The notes under the pieces: model-generated
Told to the model about the DNA's origin: nothing
The model's input: the letters and a program-made list of their open reading frames with translations, nothing else
Databases searched by the model: none
From: a bacterium
GTDB lineage: Bacteria; Desulfobacterota; Binatia; DP-6
Assembly: GCA_026129405.1 (NCBI GenBank)
Contig: JAHCID010000002.1
Coordinates: 372,001-436,000, forward strand
Direction: 5' to 3'
Length of the DNA: 64,000 bases
Position numbers and translations under genes: made by a program
In this document: positions 1 through 10,394 of the stretch, one piece after another
Layout of the letters: the number at the start of each line of letters is the position of its first letter
Position numbering within the stretch: the first letter of the stretch is position 1

Positions 1-2249
1 TCGGCGCGCGCCGCGGCCGAGAGGTCGCGCGGCACCGTGCGCAGGACGACGGTCGTGGTGCCGTCGAGCTGCCGCGCCACGCGCAGCGAGGCGATCTGCG
101 GCGTGCCGGCGAGCCTCCACACGGGCTTGTCGCCGCGGCGCCGCATCGTGCCGGCGGGGATCGCGAGGCGCACGATGTCGTCGTCGTCGCGAAGGACGAC
201 CTCGAGCGGCTGCCTGTCGGGGTCGACCGCGGCGCCGAGGCGGGCCGTCAGGCGCAGCACGTCGCGACCGCCGCCCGCCGGCCCGAAGCGCAGCTTCGCC
301 TTCACCGCGCCGAGGGCCTCGGGACGGAACCACACGGGCGACGTCCAGGCGCGCTCCTGGATCGTGCGCGGGGCCCGGCAGCAGGGCGCGAACGCGGGCG
401 GGACGCTCGCGGGACGCGTGCAGTCGACGCCTTCCGCGTCGCACAGCCGCGCGCTCCAGCGGCAGGTCGGGTTCTCGAGCACGCGCGCGTAGTAGAAGGC
501 GCGCTGGTCGCGGTCGAACGTCGGGTCCTGCCAGACCGCGCAGAGCGTGTCGGCACCGGGGCCCGTCGGCGTGCAGGCGGCGTCGACGCCCGCGCCGTTG
601 GCGGCGTCGCCGGCGACGTCGAAGACCGCCTCATGCGTCCGGCCGTCCGCGTCGAGCCAGCCCTTCACGATCTGGACGCGCTGCAGCGCCGTGCCCGGAT
701 GGCCTTGGATACCGGCGTCGCGCTGGGCGAGGACGGCGAAGTGCGGGCTGCGGGCGCCGCGCACGGCGCCGAGCTCGCCGCCCATGGGAACGCCGCGCTG
801 GTAGCCGGTCGTGACGAAGCGCGCGTCACGGCAGAGATCGCTCGGGAGACGGCCGGCGAAGAGGCGCACCAGCGGGCGCGTGCCGCTGGTGGCGTACGCC
901 TCGCGGCGCTGCATGGCCGCGAACAGCGCGTCGCGCGAGTTCTCCTCGGCCCAGACGACCATGAGGCCGCCGGGGTTGTACTCGTCGTGGACGACGTTGC
1001 CGCCGGCCTGGATGCGGAACGCGGGCGTCGCGTCGGCGGTGCCGGCGTGCCCGGCCCAGTCGTCCTCGTCGGTGGCGCCCGGCGTGCCGTTGTGGGTGTC
1101 GGTGCCGGCGACGAGGCCGAAGCGGAACGGGTTCACGCCGGTGCGCGCCTCCTCGCGCAGGCCCTCGGCCAGCGCGTTGCGCACGAAGCCGAGCGGCAGG
1201 AACGTCTGCGCCGGGTTGGCGGGGCCGAACAGCGTCTGCCGGTTCACCTTCTCGAACCCGCACAGCTCGTCGGTGGTGCCGACGCCGGGCCGGCATTCCG
1301 ACTCGCCCTTGTGCTGGATCACCTCGACCAGCGGCTCGAACGCGGCCCGCGTGGCGGCGTCGGCGGCGGTGAGCGGGCTGCCGTCGGGGTTGCGCGCCTC
1401 GAACATCGTGCCCGTGCTGAAGTTCGAGTTGTGCGGGATGGCGAGCACGTCGCAGCCGGTGCCGGCGTCGAGGCAGTCGGTCCGCAGCCGTGCCCAGAGC
1501 CCCTGCGGCGTCTGTTCCTGGATGTACGAGGTCGGCAGCACGGGGACGTTGGCGTTGCGGAAGATGACGTTGCGATGGAGGTTGCGGTTCGCCGGTGTGC
1601 CCGACCACTCGTAGGCGACGAAGGTGGTGAACCCGCACGCGGCCGTGCGGTCGTAGAACTCCTCGGCGGCGTCCTGCTCGGCCTGCCAGAAGACCGAGTC
1701 GAGCGCGCGGCAGAACGCCCCGCCCGGGCCGCAGAGCGGCGGCGGCGTCGGCGCCGGGCTCAGCACCGGCGGCAGGATCAACGTCGTGAAGCTGAGCGGC
1801 GGTGCGCTCGGTACGAAGGTGCCGATGTCGCGGCGCAGCAGCGCGCACTCGGGGGAGTCGTAGCCCGGGATGCCCGGCGTCAGGCAGATGTACTCGGTGC
1901 CGAAGGCCTCGGCGTGATCGCTGACGGCGGTGAAGTCGAGCGGGCGGCGCAGCCGTGCCGTGCGGGTCGCGCTCCCGAGCGCGTCGTAGGGCGGCAGGCC
2001 GACCGCCTCGCCGCGCGCGAAGCGGTAGGCGTCGCGCGGCTCGTTGCGGTCGTCGAGGATGACCGCGTCGATCGAGAACGTCGTGTGGACGTGGGTGTCG
2101 CCGAAGAAGGGACGGCGCAGGAGCGTGTGATCGGCGCACGCGGCGCGCGTCTCGGTGCGTCGCCAGGGCGGATGGGCGGCCTCGGCCCAGGCCGACCCCG
2201 CGGCGAGGACGGTGGCGAACCCGAGGACGGCGGTGCGACGTGTGGGCAT
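1..2249 (-). CDS. DUF3604 family exported protein (3' end outside window)
   Basis: About 750 residues are visible and the gene runs off the left edge. The start is the ATG at 2249, followed by a hydrophobic signal peptide (residues about 1-24, ending AWAEA). The DUF3604 signature is clear: GDTHVHT at residues 50-56, then AVSDHAEAFGTEY, LAIPHNSN, VEVIQHKGESECR and GTDTHNGTPG. These His/Asp motifs resemble the metal site of PHP-type phosphoesterases, so metal-dependent hydrolase activity is likely. The substrate is not known for the family. The C-terminal 200 residues are Cys-containing and beta-rich and match no domain I know. It is divergent from the phosphatase gene at 2384, with a short AT-richer patch near 2287-2310 between them. 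The family call is firm; function is inference. Confidence 0.85.
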   Translation of the reverse strand, partial: MPTRRTAVLGFATVLAAGSAWAEAAHPPWRRTETRAACADHTLLRRPFFGDTHVHTTFSIDAVILDDRNEPRDAYRFARGEAVGLPPYDALGSATRTARLRRPLDFTAVSDHAEAFGTEYICLTPGIPGYDSPECALLRRDIGTFVPSAPPLSFTTLILPPVLSPAPTPPPLCGPGGAFCRALDSVFWQAEQDAAEEFYDRTAACGFTTFVAYEWSGTPANRNLHRNVIFRNANVPVLPTSYIQEQTPQGLWARLRTDCLDAGTGCDVLAIPHNSNFSTGTMFEARNPDGSPLTAADAATRAAFEPLVEVIQHKGESECRPGVGTTDELCGFEKVNRQTLFGPANPAQTFLPLGFVRNALAEGLREEARTGVNPFRFGLVAGTDTHNGTPGATDEDDWAGHAGTADATPAFRIQAGGNVVHDEYNPGGLMVVWAEENSRDALFAAMQRREAYATSGTRPLVRLFAGRLPSDLCRDARFVTTGYQRGVPMGGELGAVRGARSPHFAVLAQRDAGIQGHPGTALQRVQIVKGWLDADGRTHEAVFDVAGDAANGAGVDAACTPTGPGADTLCAVWQDPTFDRDQRAFYYARVLENPTCRWSARLCDAEGVDCTRPASVPPAFAPCCRAPRTIQERAWTSPVWFRPEALGAVKAKLRFGPAGGGRDVLRLTARLGAAVDPDRQPLEVVLRDDDDIVRLAIPAGTMRRRGDKPVWRLAGTPQIASLRVARQLDGTTTVVLRTVPRDLSAAARA

Positions 2250-2383
2250 GGGCGCGCTCCCTTCGTGGGCCGCGTACGAAGCGCCGGTGAATTAAGTCAA
2301 CCGAATCATCCGCCGGGACGCGAGGGCGTGGCGGCGCGCCGGGGCCTTGCCCGCGTTCCCCGAGGTCGCCACAAGGACCCGCC

Positions 2384-3598
2384 GTGCGTCGCGTCGCCGC
2401 CCTCGTCGTCTGTCTGCTGCTCGCGTCGTGGCAGGCGGCCGCCGCCGGCGCGCCGACCGTCGTCCTGCTCTCGTGGGACGGCGTGCGCTTCGACTACCCC
2501 GAGCGCGCGCCGCTGCCGGCGCTCGCCCGCATGGCGCGCGACGGCGCCCGCGCGACGCGGCTCGTGCCGCCGTTCCCGAGCAGCACCTTCCCGAGCCACG
2601 TGACCCTCGCCACCGGCGCCCGCGTCGACCGCCACGGCATCGTCGGCAACGCCTTCCGCGATCGCGAGCGCGGGCCGTTCGTCTACCAGAACGACGCGAG
2701 CTGGATCCGGGCCGAGCCGCTGTGGTGCGCCGCGGAGCGCCAGGGCGTGCGCAGCGCCGTGTTCTTCTGGGTCGGCTCGGAGACGCCGTGGGAGGGCGTC
2801 GCCGCCACGTACCGCAAGGCGCCCTTCGACGCCGGCGTCGGCGAGGACGAGAAGGTGCGGCAGATCCTGGCGTGGCTCGATCTGCCGGCGGCGGAGCGCC
2901 CGCGGCTGATCATGTCGTGGTGGCACGGCGCCGACGCGGAGGGGCACCGCGACGGCCCCGACGCCGCGTCGGTCACGGCCGCGATGGTGGCGCAGGACGC
3001 CGCGCTCGGCGCGCTGCTCGCGGGGCTCGACGCGCGCGGGCTCTGGGACGACGTGACCCTCGTCGTGGTGAGCGACCACGGCATGACGACGGCCGGCGAG
3101 GCGATCGACGTCCGCCACGTGCTCGCCGACGCGGGCATCGCCGCCGACGTCTGGAACAGCGAGGCCGTCGCCACCATCTGGCTCGCCGAGCCGGCGCGGC
3201 GTGAGGCCGCGCTGCGCGTCCTCGAGCGCCTCGACGGAGTGCGCGCCTATCCCGTCGACGGCCTCCCGCCCGACTGGCACTTCGACGTTCCCGATCGGGT
3301 CGGCGACGTGGTCGCCGTGGCCGAGCCCCCGCGCATGTTCGCCGCCTACGATCTGTGGCAGCGCCTGCAGCGGCGCGTGGCGCTGTGGTTGGGACGGCAG
3401 CAGGGCGCGCACGGCTACGACCCGCGCCGCGACGACATGGGCGGCGTCCTCTTCGCGCTCGGCCGCGGTGTCCCGGCGGGCACCGCGCTCGGCGTGGTGT
3501 CGGCCCTCGACGTCGCCCCGACCGTCGCGGCCCTGCTCGGCATCGCGCCGCCGCGCGCCGCCGAAGGGCGCGCGTTGGCGGCGATCGCCGGGCGCTAG
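2384..3598 (+). CDS. Exported type I phosphodiesterase / nucleotide pyrophosphatase (alkaline phosphatase superfamily)
   Basis: 404 residues, GTG start followed by a signal peptide (about 1-21). The NPP-type catalytic layout is visible: metal-binding D32 in SWDGVRFD, nucleophile T68 in FPSSTFPSHVTLATG, D184 and H188 in HGADAEGHRDGPD, D231-H232 in VVSDHGMT, and a late His in QQGAHGYDP. All metal ligands expected for the family are present, so it should be an active two-metal enzyme that cleaves phosphodiesters or nucleotide pyrophosphates outside the cytoplasm. The exact substrate cannot be read from sequence. It stands alone: the gene to its left is divergent and the next gene (DJ-1/PfpI) is convergent, ending 9 bases from its stop. 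Length is typical for bacterial NPP proteins. Confidence 0.88.
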   Translation: MRRVAALVVCLLLASWQAAAAGAPTVVLLSWDGVRFDYPERAPLPALARMARDGARATRLVPPFPSSTFPSHVTLATGARVDRHGIVGNAFRDRERGPFVYQNDASWIRAEPLWCAAERQGVRSAVFFWVGSETPWEGVAATYRKAPFDAGVGEDEKVRQILAWLDLPAAERPRLIMSWWHGADAEGHRDGPDAASVTAAMVAQDAALGALLAGLDARGLWDDVTLVVVSDHGMTTAGEAIDVRHVLADAGIAADVWNSEAVATIWLAEPARREAALRVLERLDGVRAYPVDGLPPDWHFDVPDRVGDVVAVAEPPRMFAAYDLWQRLQRRVALWLGRQQGAHGYDPRRDDMGGVLFALGRGVPAGTALGVVSALDVAPTVAALLGIAPPRAAEGRALAAIAGR

Positions 3599-3607
3599 CC
3601 GGCGGGC

Positions 3608-4225
3608 TCACACCAGCCCGTGCGCCTTGGCGAACGGGTCCCAGCCGGCGTCGCGGTGCCACTCGTACTCGGTGCCGAGCGCGAGGCCGTCGGCGAGCTG
3701 CGGCGAGAGCAGCTTGGCGATCACCGCCAGCGCCATGTCGATGCCGGCCGAGACACCGGACGAGGTGACGAACTTCCCGTCCTCGACCCAGCGCGCGGCG
3801 CGCACCCAGCGGACGTTCGGCCACGTCGTCTCGAGCCAGGAGAAGACGGCCTTGTTGGTGGTCGCGCGGCGGCCGTCGAGGAGCCCGGCCTGGGCGGGGA
3901 GGGCGGTGCCGGTGCAGACGGTCATCACCAGCTCGGCGGCGTCGCTGCGCGTCCGCACCCAGTCGACGAGGACGTCGTCCTGGGCGGCGTCGCGCGTGCC
4001 GATGCCGCCCGGGACGAGGAGCAGGTCGAGCGGCGGGCAGTCGGCGAGGCCGTACTGCGCCACGACCTCGGGGCCCTGCGCGCTGCGCACCGGGCCCGCG
4101 GCGCCGGCGACGGTGACGACGTCGATCGCGCCCTGACAGTTGCCGAACATCTCGAGCGGCCCGAAGGTGTCGAGCAGCTCGAAGCCGGGGAAGAAGAGCG
4201 CGCCGAGGCGGCGGACGTCGGACAT
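3608..4225 (-). CDS. DJ-1/PfpI family protein (class I glutamine amidotransferase-like)
   Basis: 205 residues. The fold signature is FFPGFELLDTFGPLEMF at the N-terminus (E25 is the conserved acid), LLVPGGIG at about 69-76 and the nucleophile-elbow cysteine C104 in VMTVCTGTALPAQAG. SSGVSAGIDMAL near residue 175 is typical of the AraC-amidase-like and isocyanide-hydratase-like branch of the family. The start at 4225 is supported by a strong AAGGAGG 11 bases upstream; this lies in a GGAGGATCCTCC palindrome (4227-4238). Likely cytoplasmic. It lies 87 bases downstream of glgB on the same strand and could be read from the same message, but nothing links the functions. Specific activity (isocyanide hydratase, glyoxalase, protease) cannot be decided. 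Confidence 0.85.
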   Translation of the reverse strand: MSDVRRLGALFFPGFELLDTFGPLEMFGNCQGAIDVVTVAGAAGPVRSAQGPEVVAQYGLADCPPLDLLLVPGGIGTRDAAQDDVLVDWVRTRSDAAELVMTVCTGTALPAQAGLLDGRRATTNKAVFSWLETTWPNVRWVRAARWVEDGKFVTSSGVSAGIDMALAVIAKLLSPQLADGLALGTEYEWHRDAGWDPFAKAHGLV

Positions 4226-4312
4226 GGGAGGATCCTCCTTGCCGTCGGTCCTACGCCACCCGGGGTCGTGTCGCAGCCGGCCGGAACGACGAAGAGCCCA
4301 CGCATCCGGCCG

Positions 4313-6241
<1,929 letters not shown>

Positions 6242-6338
6242 GTGCCCTCACCGTGCCGGCCCACGCTGCGCCTGACAAGACCCGGCGAGGCGGCGGGGTT
6301 GCGTGCCGCCCGCGCCGCGGCATAGCTCGGAGCGCTCC

Positions 6339-7520
6339 ATGTCGGATGTCCTGGAATCCGTCCGGATCGGCGACGTGGTCGACGTCCTGCTGGTGACCGC
6401 GCTGGTCTACACGCTCGTGGTGTGGCTGCGGCGCACGCAGTCGGCGTTCGTGGCGCTCGGCTTCTTTCTGGTCGGCGGCCTCTACGTGGCCGCGCAGGCG
6501 CTCGATCTGCGGCTCACCACCTGGCTGTTCCACAGCTTCTTCGCGATCTCGGTGGTCATGATCGTGGTGATCTTCCAGGAAGAGCTGCGCCAGCTCTTCG
6601 AGCGCGTCGCCCTGTGGAGCCTGCGGCGGAGCAAGCAGGACGGCGTCGCGCACGCGGTGCCGAGCGACATCCTCGTCGAGACGCTCGCCGACCTCGCGCA
6701 CACGCGTGTCGGCGCGCTGGTCGTGCTGCCGGGCCGCCAGCCCCTCGAGCGGCACGTCCGGGGCGGCATCCCGCTCGAGGGCGCGGTCAGCGTGCCCCTT
6801 TTGAAGAGCGTCTTCGATCCGCACTCGCCCGGTCACGACGGCGCGGTCATCGTCCGCGGCCATCGCATCGAGCGCTTCGCCGTGCACCTGCCGTTGTCGA
6901 TCGACTTCGCGCAGCTCGCGGGACGCGGCACGCGGCACAGCGCGGCGCTCGGGCTCGCGGAGCTCACCGACGCCTGCTGCCTCGTGGTGTCCGAGGAGCG
7001 CGGCGAGGTGTCGGTCGCGCGCGACGGTCGCCTGCTCACGCTGCGCGATCCGTCCGAGCTGACGGCGATCGTCGCCGACGCGCAGCGCGTCTTCGAGCCG
7101 TCGGCGCGGCGTCAGGCGTTCTGGGGACCCCTGCTGCGCGAGCACTGGATCGAGAAGGTCGCGTCGCTCGTGGTGGTGTCGGGACTCTGGCTCGCGCTGG
7201 TGCCGGGCTCGCGGCCGGTCACGCGCACGTTCTCCGTCCCGGTGAAGGTCGCGAACCTGCCGCCGGAGCTCCAGCTCGAGTCCGTGCAGCCGGCCGAGAT
7301 CACGATGACCCTGACCGGGCTGCGGCGCGAATTCTACTTCGTCAGCCCGCGCCTGCTCGAGGTGACCGTCGACGCGGCGCTCGCGCGCGACGGCCGTCGC
7401 ACCTTCCAGGTCGTCGACAGCGAGCTGCGCTACCCGAAGGAGCTGGCGCTCGAGAACGTCGAGCCCGACGCGGTGAAGCTCGACCTCCGCCCGACGCCGG
7501 CGTCCGAGGCCGCGGGCTGA
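6339..7520 (+). CDS. Membrane diadenylate cyclase (CdaA-type DAC domain) fused to a YbbR domain
   Basis: 393 residues. I chose the ATG at 6339 over an in-frame GTG at 6303 because GGAG lies at 6329-6332. Three N-terminal membrane helices (about 13-31, 36-52, 62-80) lead through FQEELRQLFERV into a DAC domain (about 105-250) with GHDGAVIV (D167-G168-A169) and GTRHSAALG (R199-H200). These are the ATP-binding DGA and RHR-type motifs; the third position of RHR is Ser here. A fourth helix (about 271-288) follows, then a YbbR-type beta domain (about 294-386). In Firmicutes, CdaA (synthase) and the YbbR-repeat protein CdaR (its regulator) are separate adjacent genes; here the two modules are one chain. 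Expected product: cyclic di-AMP from two ATP. Family assignment is firm; activity and topology are inferred. Confidence 0.9.
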   Translation: MSDVLESVRIGDVVDVLLVTALVYTLVVWLRRTQSAFVALGFFLVGGLYVAAQALDLRLTTWLFHSFFAISVVMIVVIFQEELRQLFERVALWSLRRSKQDGVAHAVPSDILVETLADLAHTRVGALVVLPGRQPLERHVRGGIPLEGAVSVPLLKSVFDPHSPGHDGAVIVRGHRIERFAVHLPLSIDFAQLAGRGTRHSAALGLAELTDACCLVVSEERGEVSVARDGRLLTLRDPSELTAIVADAQRVFEPSARRQAFWGPLLREHWIEKVASLVVVSGLWLALVPGSRPVTRTFSVPVKVANLPPELQLESVQPAEITMTLTGLRREFYFVSPRLLEVTVDAALARDGRRTFQVVDSELRYPKELALENVEPDAVKLDLRPTPASEAAG

Positions 7521-7691
7521 AGACGCCGCGTCGCCTGCGCAGCTGCGCTAGGACCCCGCACCTCCTCCTCTGTTGCAGTGTCTGTCTCTCCTGCAACGGC
7601 GTGAGCGCAGGCGACGGCGGCGCGCGCTAAGCCTGACGCCGCACGATCGGCGCCGCGACGGGCCGACCGCCACGCGGAAAGGAGACACGCC

Positions 7692-8921
7692 ATGCGCGCA
7701 CCTCGGCTGCCCGCGCCGCTCGGTGCCCTGCTCGGGCTCGCCGCGACCGTCGCCGGCGCGGCCGCTCAGGGGCCGCCCCTCGATCGCGACCTCGGAGCGT
7801 TCTGCCTCTTCGCGATGCGGAGCCTCAACCTGAAGAACCTCACGCTGAACAGCGCCTGCAACGTCGGCGTGAACTGCGCCCGGCCGACCACCAACTCCGA
7901 CTGCGGGACCGTGAACCTGCAACGAGGCTTTCTCGCCGACGGCGCCCAGCTCGCGTCCGACGCCGCCCGCATCGACGGCGGCAGCCTGTGGCAGCTCTTC
8001 CGCAACGACGCGTCGTCGCTGGCGGGCGTCACGCTGCGGCGACCCGGGCCGAAGCCCGACGGCACGTTCCCGCTGTCGCCGCTGCCGATCCTGGCCGACG
8101 CCGACGGCGACGGCGCCGCCAGCTGCGCGCCGGGATGCGTCCCCGACTACGGCGACGTCGAGGTCGCCTGCGGCTTCCCGGCGCCGTTCCCCGCCTGCAC
8201 CGCGGGCGCCGACGTGACGGTGCCGGCCCGCGGCGACTGCACGGGCGCCGCGGACGCCAGCCCCGGCAACGGCCGCTGCGACCTCGCGCCCGGCAGCTAC
8301 GGGCGCCTGACGGTCCAGAACGGCGCCGCGCTCACGCTGCGCGGCGGGACGTACGCGCTGTGCCAGCTGAACCTCGGGCGCAACACGACGACGCGCACCG
8401 ACGATCCGGCGGTCCTCGCGGTGTCCGGCGACGTCGCGATCGGCAACGGCTCGACGTTCGGCCTCGTGTGCGGCGCGGTGACGCTCTTCGCGCGCGGGCC
8501 GGGCGGGTTCTCGCTCGGCCGCAACACGACCGTCGTGGGCGAGTTCTGCGCCCCCGAGCGTGCCCTGCTCGTCGGTCGCGGCAGCGACCTCACGGGACGC
8601 CTCGTCGGCGACCGCATTCCCGCCGACTTCGACGTCCGCGTCAGCGCCTGCGGCGGCGTCGGTCCGGCGGAGGTGTGCGCGTGCTTCGACGCCTTCGCGC
8701 CGACGACGGCGCCGGTCGGTGCGACGGTGATCTTCACCGGCGGCTGCGATCTGCGCGCCGTCGACGCCGTCACCATCTGCGGCCGGCCGGCCGGCATCAC
8801 GCTGCGGGCGCAGAACGAGCTGCACGTGGTGGTCCCCGTCGGGGCCAACGGCGCCTGCCCGGTGCGGGCCGTGAGCACGGCCGGCGCCTTCACCGCGGCG
8901 ACGCCGCTCGTCGTCCCGTAG
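7692..8921 (+). CDS. Exported Cys-rich protein of unknown function, tandem paralogue 1
   Basis: 409 residues with a signal peptide (about 1-25) and a good AAAGGAGA ribosome site just upstream. I do not recognise a named family. Recognisable blocks: DRDLGAFCLFAMRSLNLKN, CNVGVNCARP, SCAPGCVPDYGDVEVACGFP, a beta-rich stretch with GRCDLAPGSYGRLTVQNGAALTLRGGTY and repeated 'GRNTT' turns, then a C-terminal ~80-residue IPT/TIG-like segment. The same blocks in the same order occur in the next gene, so the two arose by duplication. The middle segment, which reads as stacked short beta turns, also resembles the protein at 57996-58814. A surface or periplasmic role is inferred from the signal peptide and paired Cys. 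Its stop overlaps the ribosome site of the paralogue, so the two are co-expressed. Confidence 0.75.
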   Translation: MRAPRLPAPLGALLGLAATVAGAAAQGPPLDRDLGAFCLFAMRSLNLKNLTLNSACNVGVNCARPTTNSDCGTVNLQRGFLADGAQLASDAARIDGGSLWQLFRNDASSLAGVTLRRPGPKPDGTFPLSPLPILADADGDGAASCAPGCVPDYGDVEVACGFPAPFPACTAGADVTVPARGDCTGAADASPGNGRCDLAPGSYGRLTVQNGAALTLRGGTYALCQLNLGRNTTTRTDDPAVLAVSGDVAIGNGSTFGLVCGAVTLFARGPGGFSLGRNTTVVGEFCAPERALLVGRGSDLTGRLVGDRIPADFDVRVSACGGVGPAEVCACFDAFAPTTAPVGATVIFTGGCDLRAVDAVTICGRPAGITLRAQNELHVVVPVGANGACPVRAVSTAGAFTAATPLVVP

Positions 8922-8932
8922 GAGGTGCCGCC

Positions 8933-10093
8933 ATGACGCTTCCCCATCTGCTGCTCCTCGCCGTCGCGCTCCTCGCCGTCGCGCTGCCGGTCGCGGCGCA
9001 GCCGTTGCGCCGCGATCTCGGCGCCTACGCGCTCCTCGCCATGCGCCGGGCGGCGCTGAAGGACATCACGGTCGCCGGCACGTGCAACGTCGGCGTGAAC
9101 TGCGGCTCGCCGAGCCCCGGCTCCGACTGCGGCATCCTGCGCATGGACGACGCCACCTTCGCCGACGGCTCGCAGGCCGCCGGCGACCGTACCTTCCAGC
9201 GCGCCGGCAGCGTCTTCTTCCAGCTGTTCCGCAACGGCGGCGGTCCGCTCGTGGGCGTCACCGTGAACCAGCCGCCGATCGCGTCGTTCGCGACGCCCAT
9301 CCTGCCGGCTACGTGCGGCGCGTCGTGTGCGCCGGACTACGCGGCGATCGAGGCGTCCTGCGGCTTCCCGGTCCCGTTCCCGGCGTGCGCCCCCGCGCGC
9401 CGCGTGGTGGCGGCGAAGAACGCCGACTGCGCCTTCGACATCCGACCCGGGAACGGCATGTGCGACCTCGCGCCCGGGGCGTACGGCACGATCGAGGTGC
9501 GCAACGGCGCGACGGTGCTGCTCGCCTCCGGCGCCTACGTCGCCTGCGATCTCCGCGTGAGCCGCAAGGCGCGCGTGCTCGGCGAGGGCATCGTGCTCGA
9601 CGTCGGGCCAGGCGGCGGGCTCCGCGTCGGCAGCGGCAGCCAGGTGGGCCAGGACTGCGGCGACCTCGTGGTGCACCTCGCCGGCCTCGGCCCGGTGACG
9701 TTCGGGCGCAACGCGCGCATCGCCGCGCAGATCTGCGCCCCGCGCGCCGACGTTCGTCTGGGGCACGCCAACGTCATCGTCGGTCAGGTGATCGCCGACG
9801 CGATCACCTCGGACGCGAGCAACGACGTCCAGTGCTGCGGCGGGCGCTGCGCGTGCGTCGACGACGTCACGCCCGATGCGGCGAGCCCCGGTCAGACCGT
9901 GCTGCTCGCCACCCGGTGCGACCTGTCCGCCGCGACCGCGGTGCGCATCTGTGGCCGTGCCGCGCATGTCCTGGCTCGCTCGCCATCCACCCTCGAGGTG
10001 GTGGTTCCCGCCGGCGCGGCCGGCGCGTGCCGCGTCGAGGTCGACAGCCCCGCGGGAACCTGGGAGCACGGGCGCCCGCTCCAGGTGGGTTAG
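8933..10093 (+). CDS. Exported Cys-rich protein of unknown function, tandem paralogue 2
   Basis: 386 residues, ATG at 8933 preceded by GGAGG (8921-8925) that overlaps the stop codon of paralogue 1. Signal peptide about 1-22. It mirrors its neighbour block for block: RRDLGAYALLAMRRAALKD, CNVGVNCGSP, SCAPDYAAIEASCGFP, GMCDLAPGAYGTIEVRNGATVLL, DLVVHLAGLGPVTFGRNARI, then an IPT/TIG-like C-terminus (VTPDAASPGQTVLLATRCDL). Cys positions are largely conserved between the two, suggesting shared disulfides. No catalytic motif is evident. A terminator-like hairpin follows the stop. The role is unknown; a structural or polymer-forming surface protein is one possibility. Confidence 0.75.
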   Translation: MTLPHLLLLAVALLAVALPVAAQPLRRDLGAYALLAMRRAALKDITVAGTCNVGVNCGSPSPGSDCGILRMDDATFADGSQAAGDRTFQRAGSVFFQLFRNGGGPLVGVTVNQPPIASFATPILPATCGASCAPDYAAIEASCGFPVPFPACAPARRVVAAKNADCAFDIRPGNGMCDLAPGAYGTIEVRNGATVLLASGAYVACDLRVSRKARVLGEGIVLDVGPGGGLRVGSGSQVGQDCGDLVVHLAGLGPVTFGRNARIAAQICAPRADVRLGHANVIVGQVIADAITSDASNDVQCCGGRCACVDDVTPDAASPGQTVLLATRCDLSAATAVRICGRAAHVLARSPSTLEVVVPAGAAGACRVEVDSPAGTWEHGRPLQVG

Positions 10094-10394
10094 AGTCGGG
10101 GACCGATGCCCCGACGTCGGACGCGCCGACGACGATTCGCAAAACAAGCCAACTTTGGACGTTGACACCCCGTCCAGCACCGGCAGCCTGGGACGCGTCG
10201 AGTCGCGCCTGGGAGCGGGACGATGGACGGCATGGACGAGCAGCACCTCCGGCAGAGCCCGTGGCTCGGTGACCGCCGGCGGAGCAGGTATGCGTCCCCT
10301 CCGATCCGCGGACCGCCTCCGTGGCGTGCCCGGTCCCATTTCGACGCGACCTCGTCGCATCCGACCGACCATCACACGGAGGAGGTGGCCAATC
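10094..10394. other. Intergenic stretch with one hairpin and no gene
   Basis: About 300 bases between two plus-strand genes. It begins with a stem-loop at 10095-10115, includes a short A-rich patch at 10139-10156, and ends with GGAGGAGG directly before the ATG at 10395. A TTGACA sits at 10162-10167 but has no credible -10 partner at normal spacing. I see no coding sequence on either strand. Confidence 0.6.
10095..10115 (+). terminator. Stem-loop after the tandem paralogue pair
   Basis: GTCGGGG (10095-10101), a 7-base loop and CCCCGAC (10109-10115) form a perfect 7-bp GC stem two bases after the TAG stop. There is no T-tract, so it is terminator-like, not a canonical intrinsic terminator. Confidence 0.5.

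Noticed and set aside
7572-7597. GTTGCAG/CTGCAAC inverted repeat as a terminator of the c-di-AMP synthase gene
   Set aside because: The stem is 7 bp with a 12-base loop, is not GC-strong and has no T-tract; it may be chance.
10162-10167. TTGACA as a promoter for the gene at 10395
   Set aside because: No acceptable -10 sequence at 16-18 bases and more than 220 bases to the gene.
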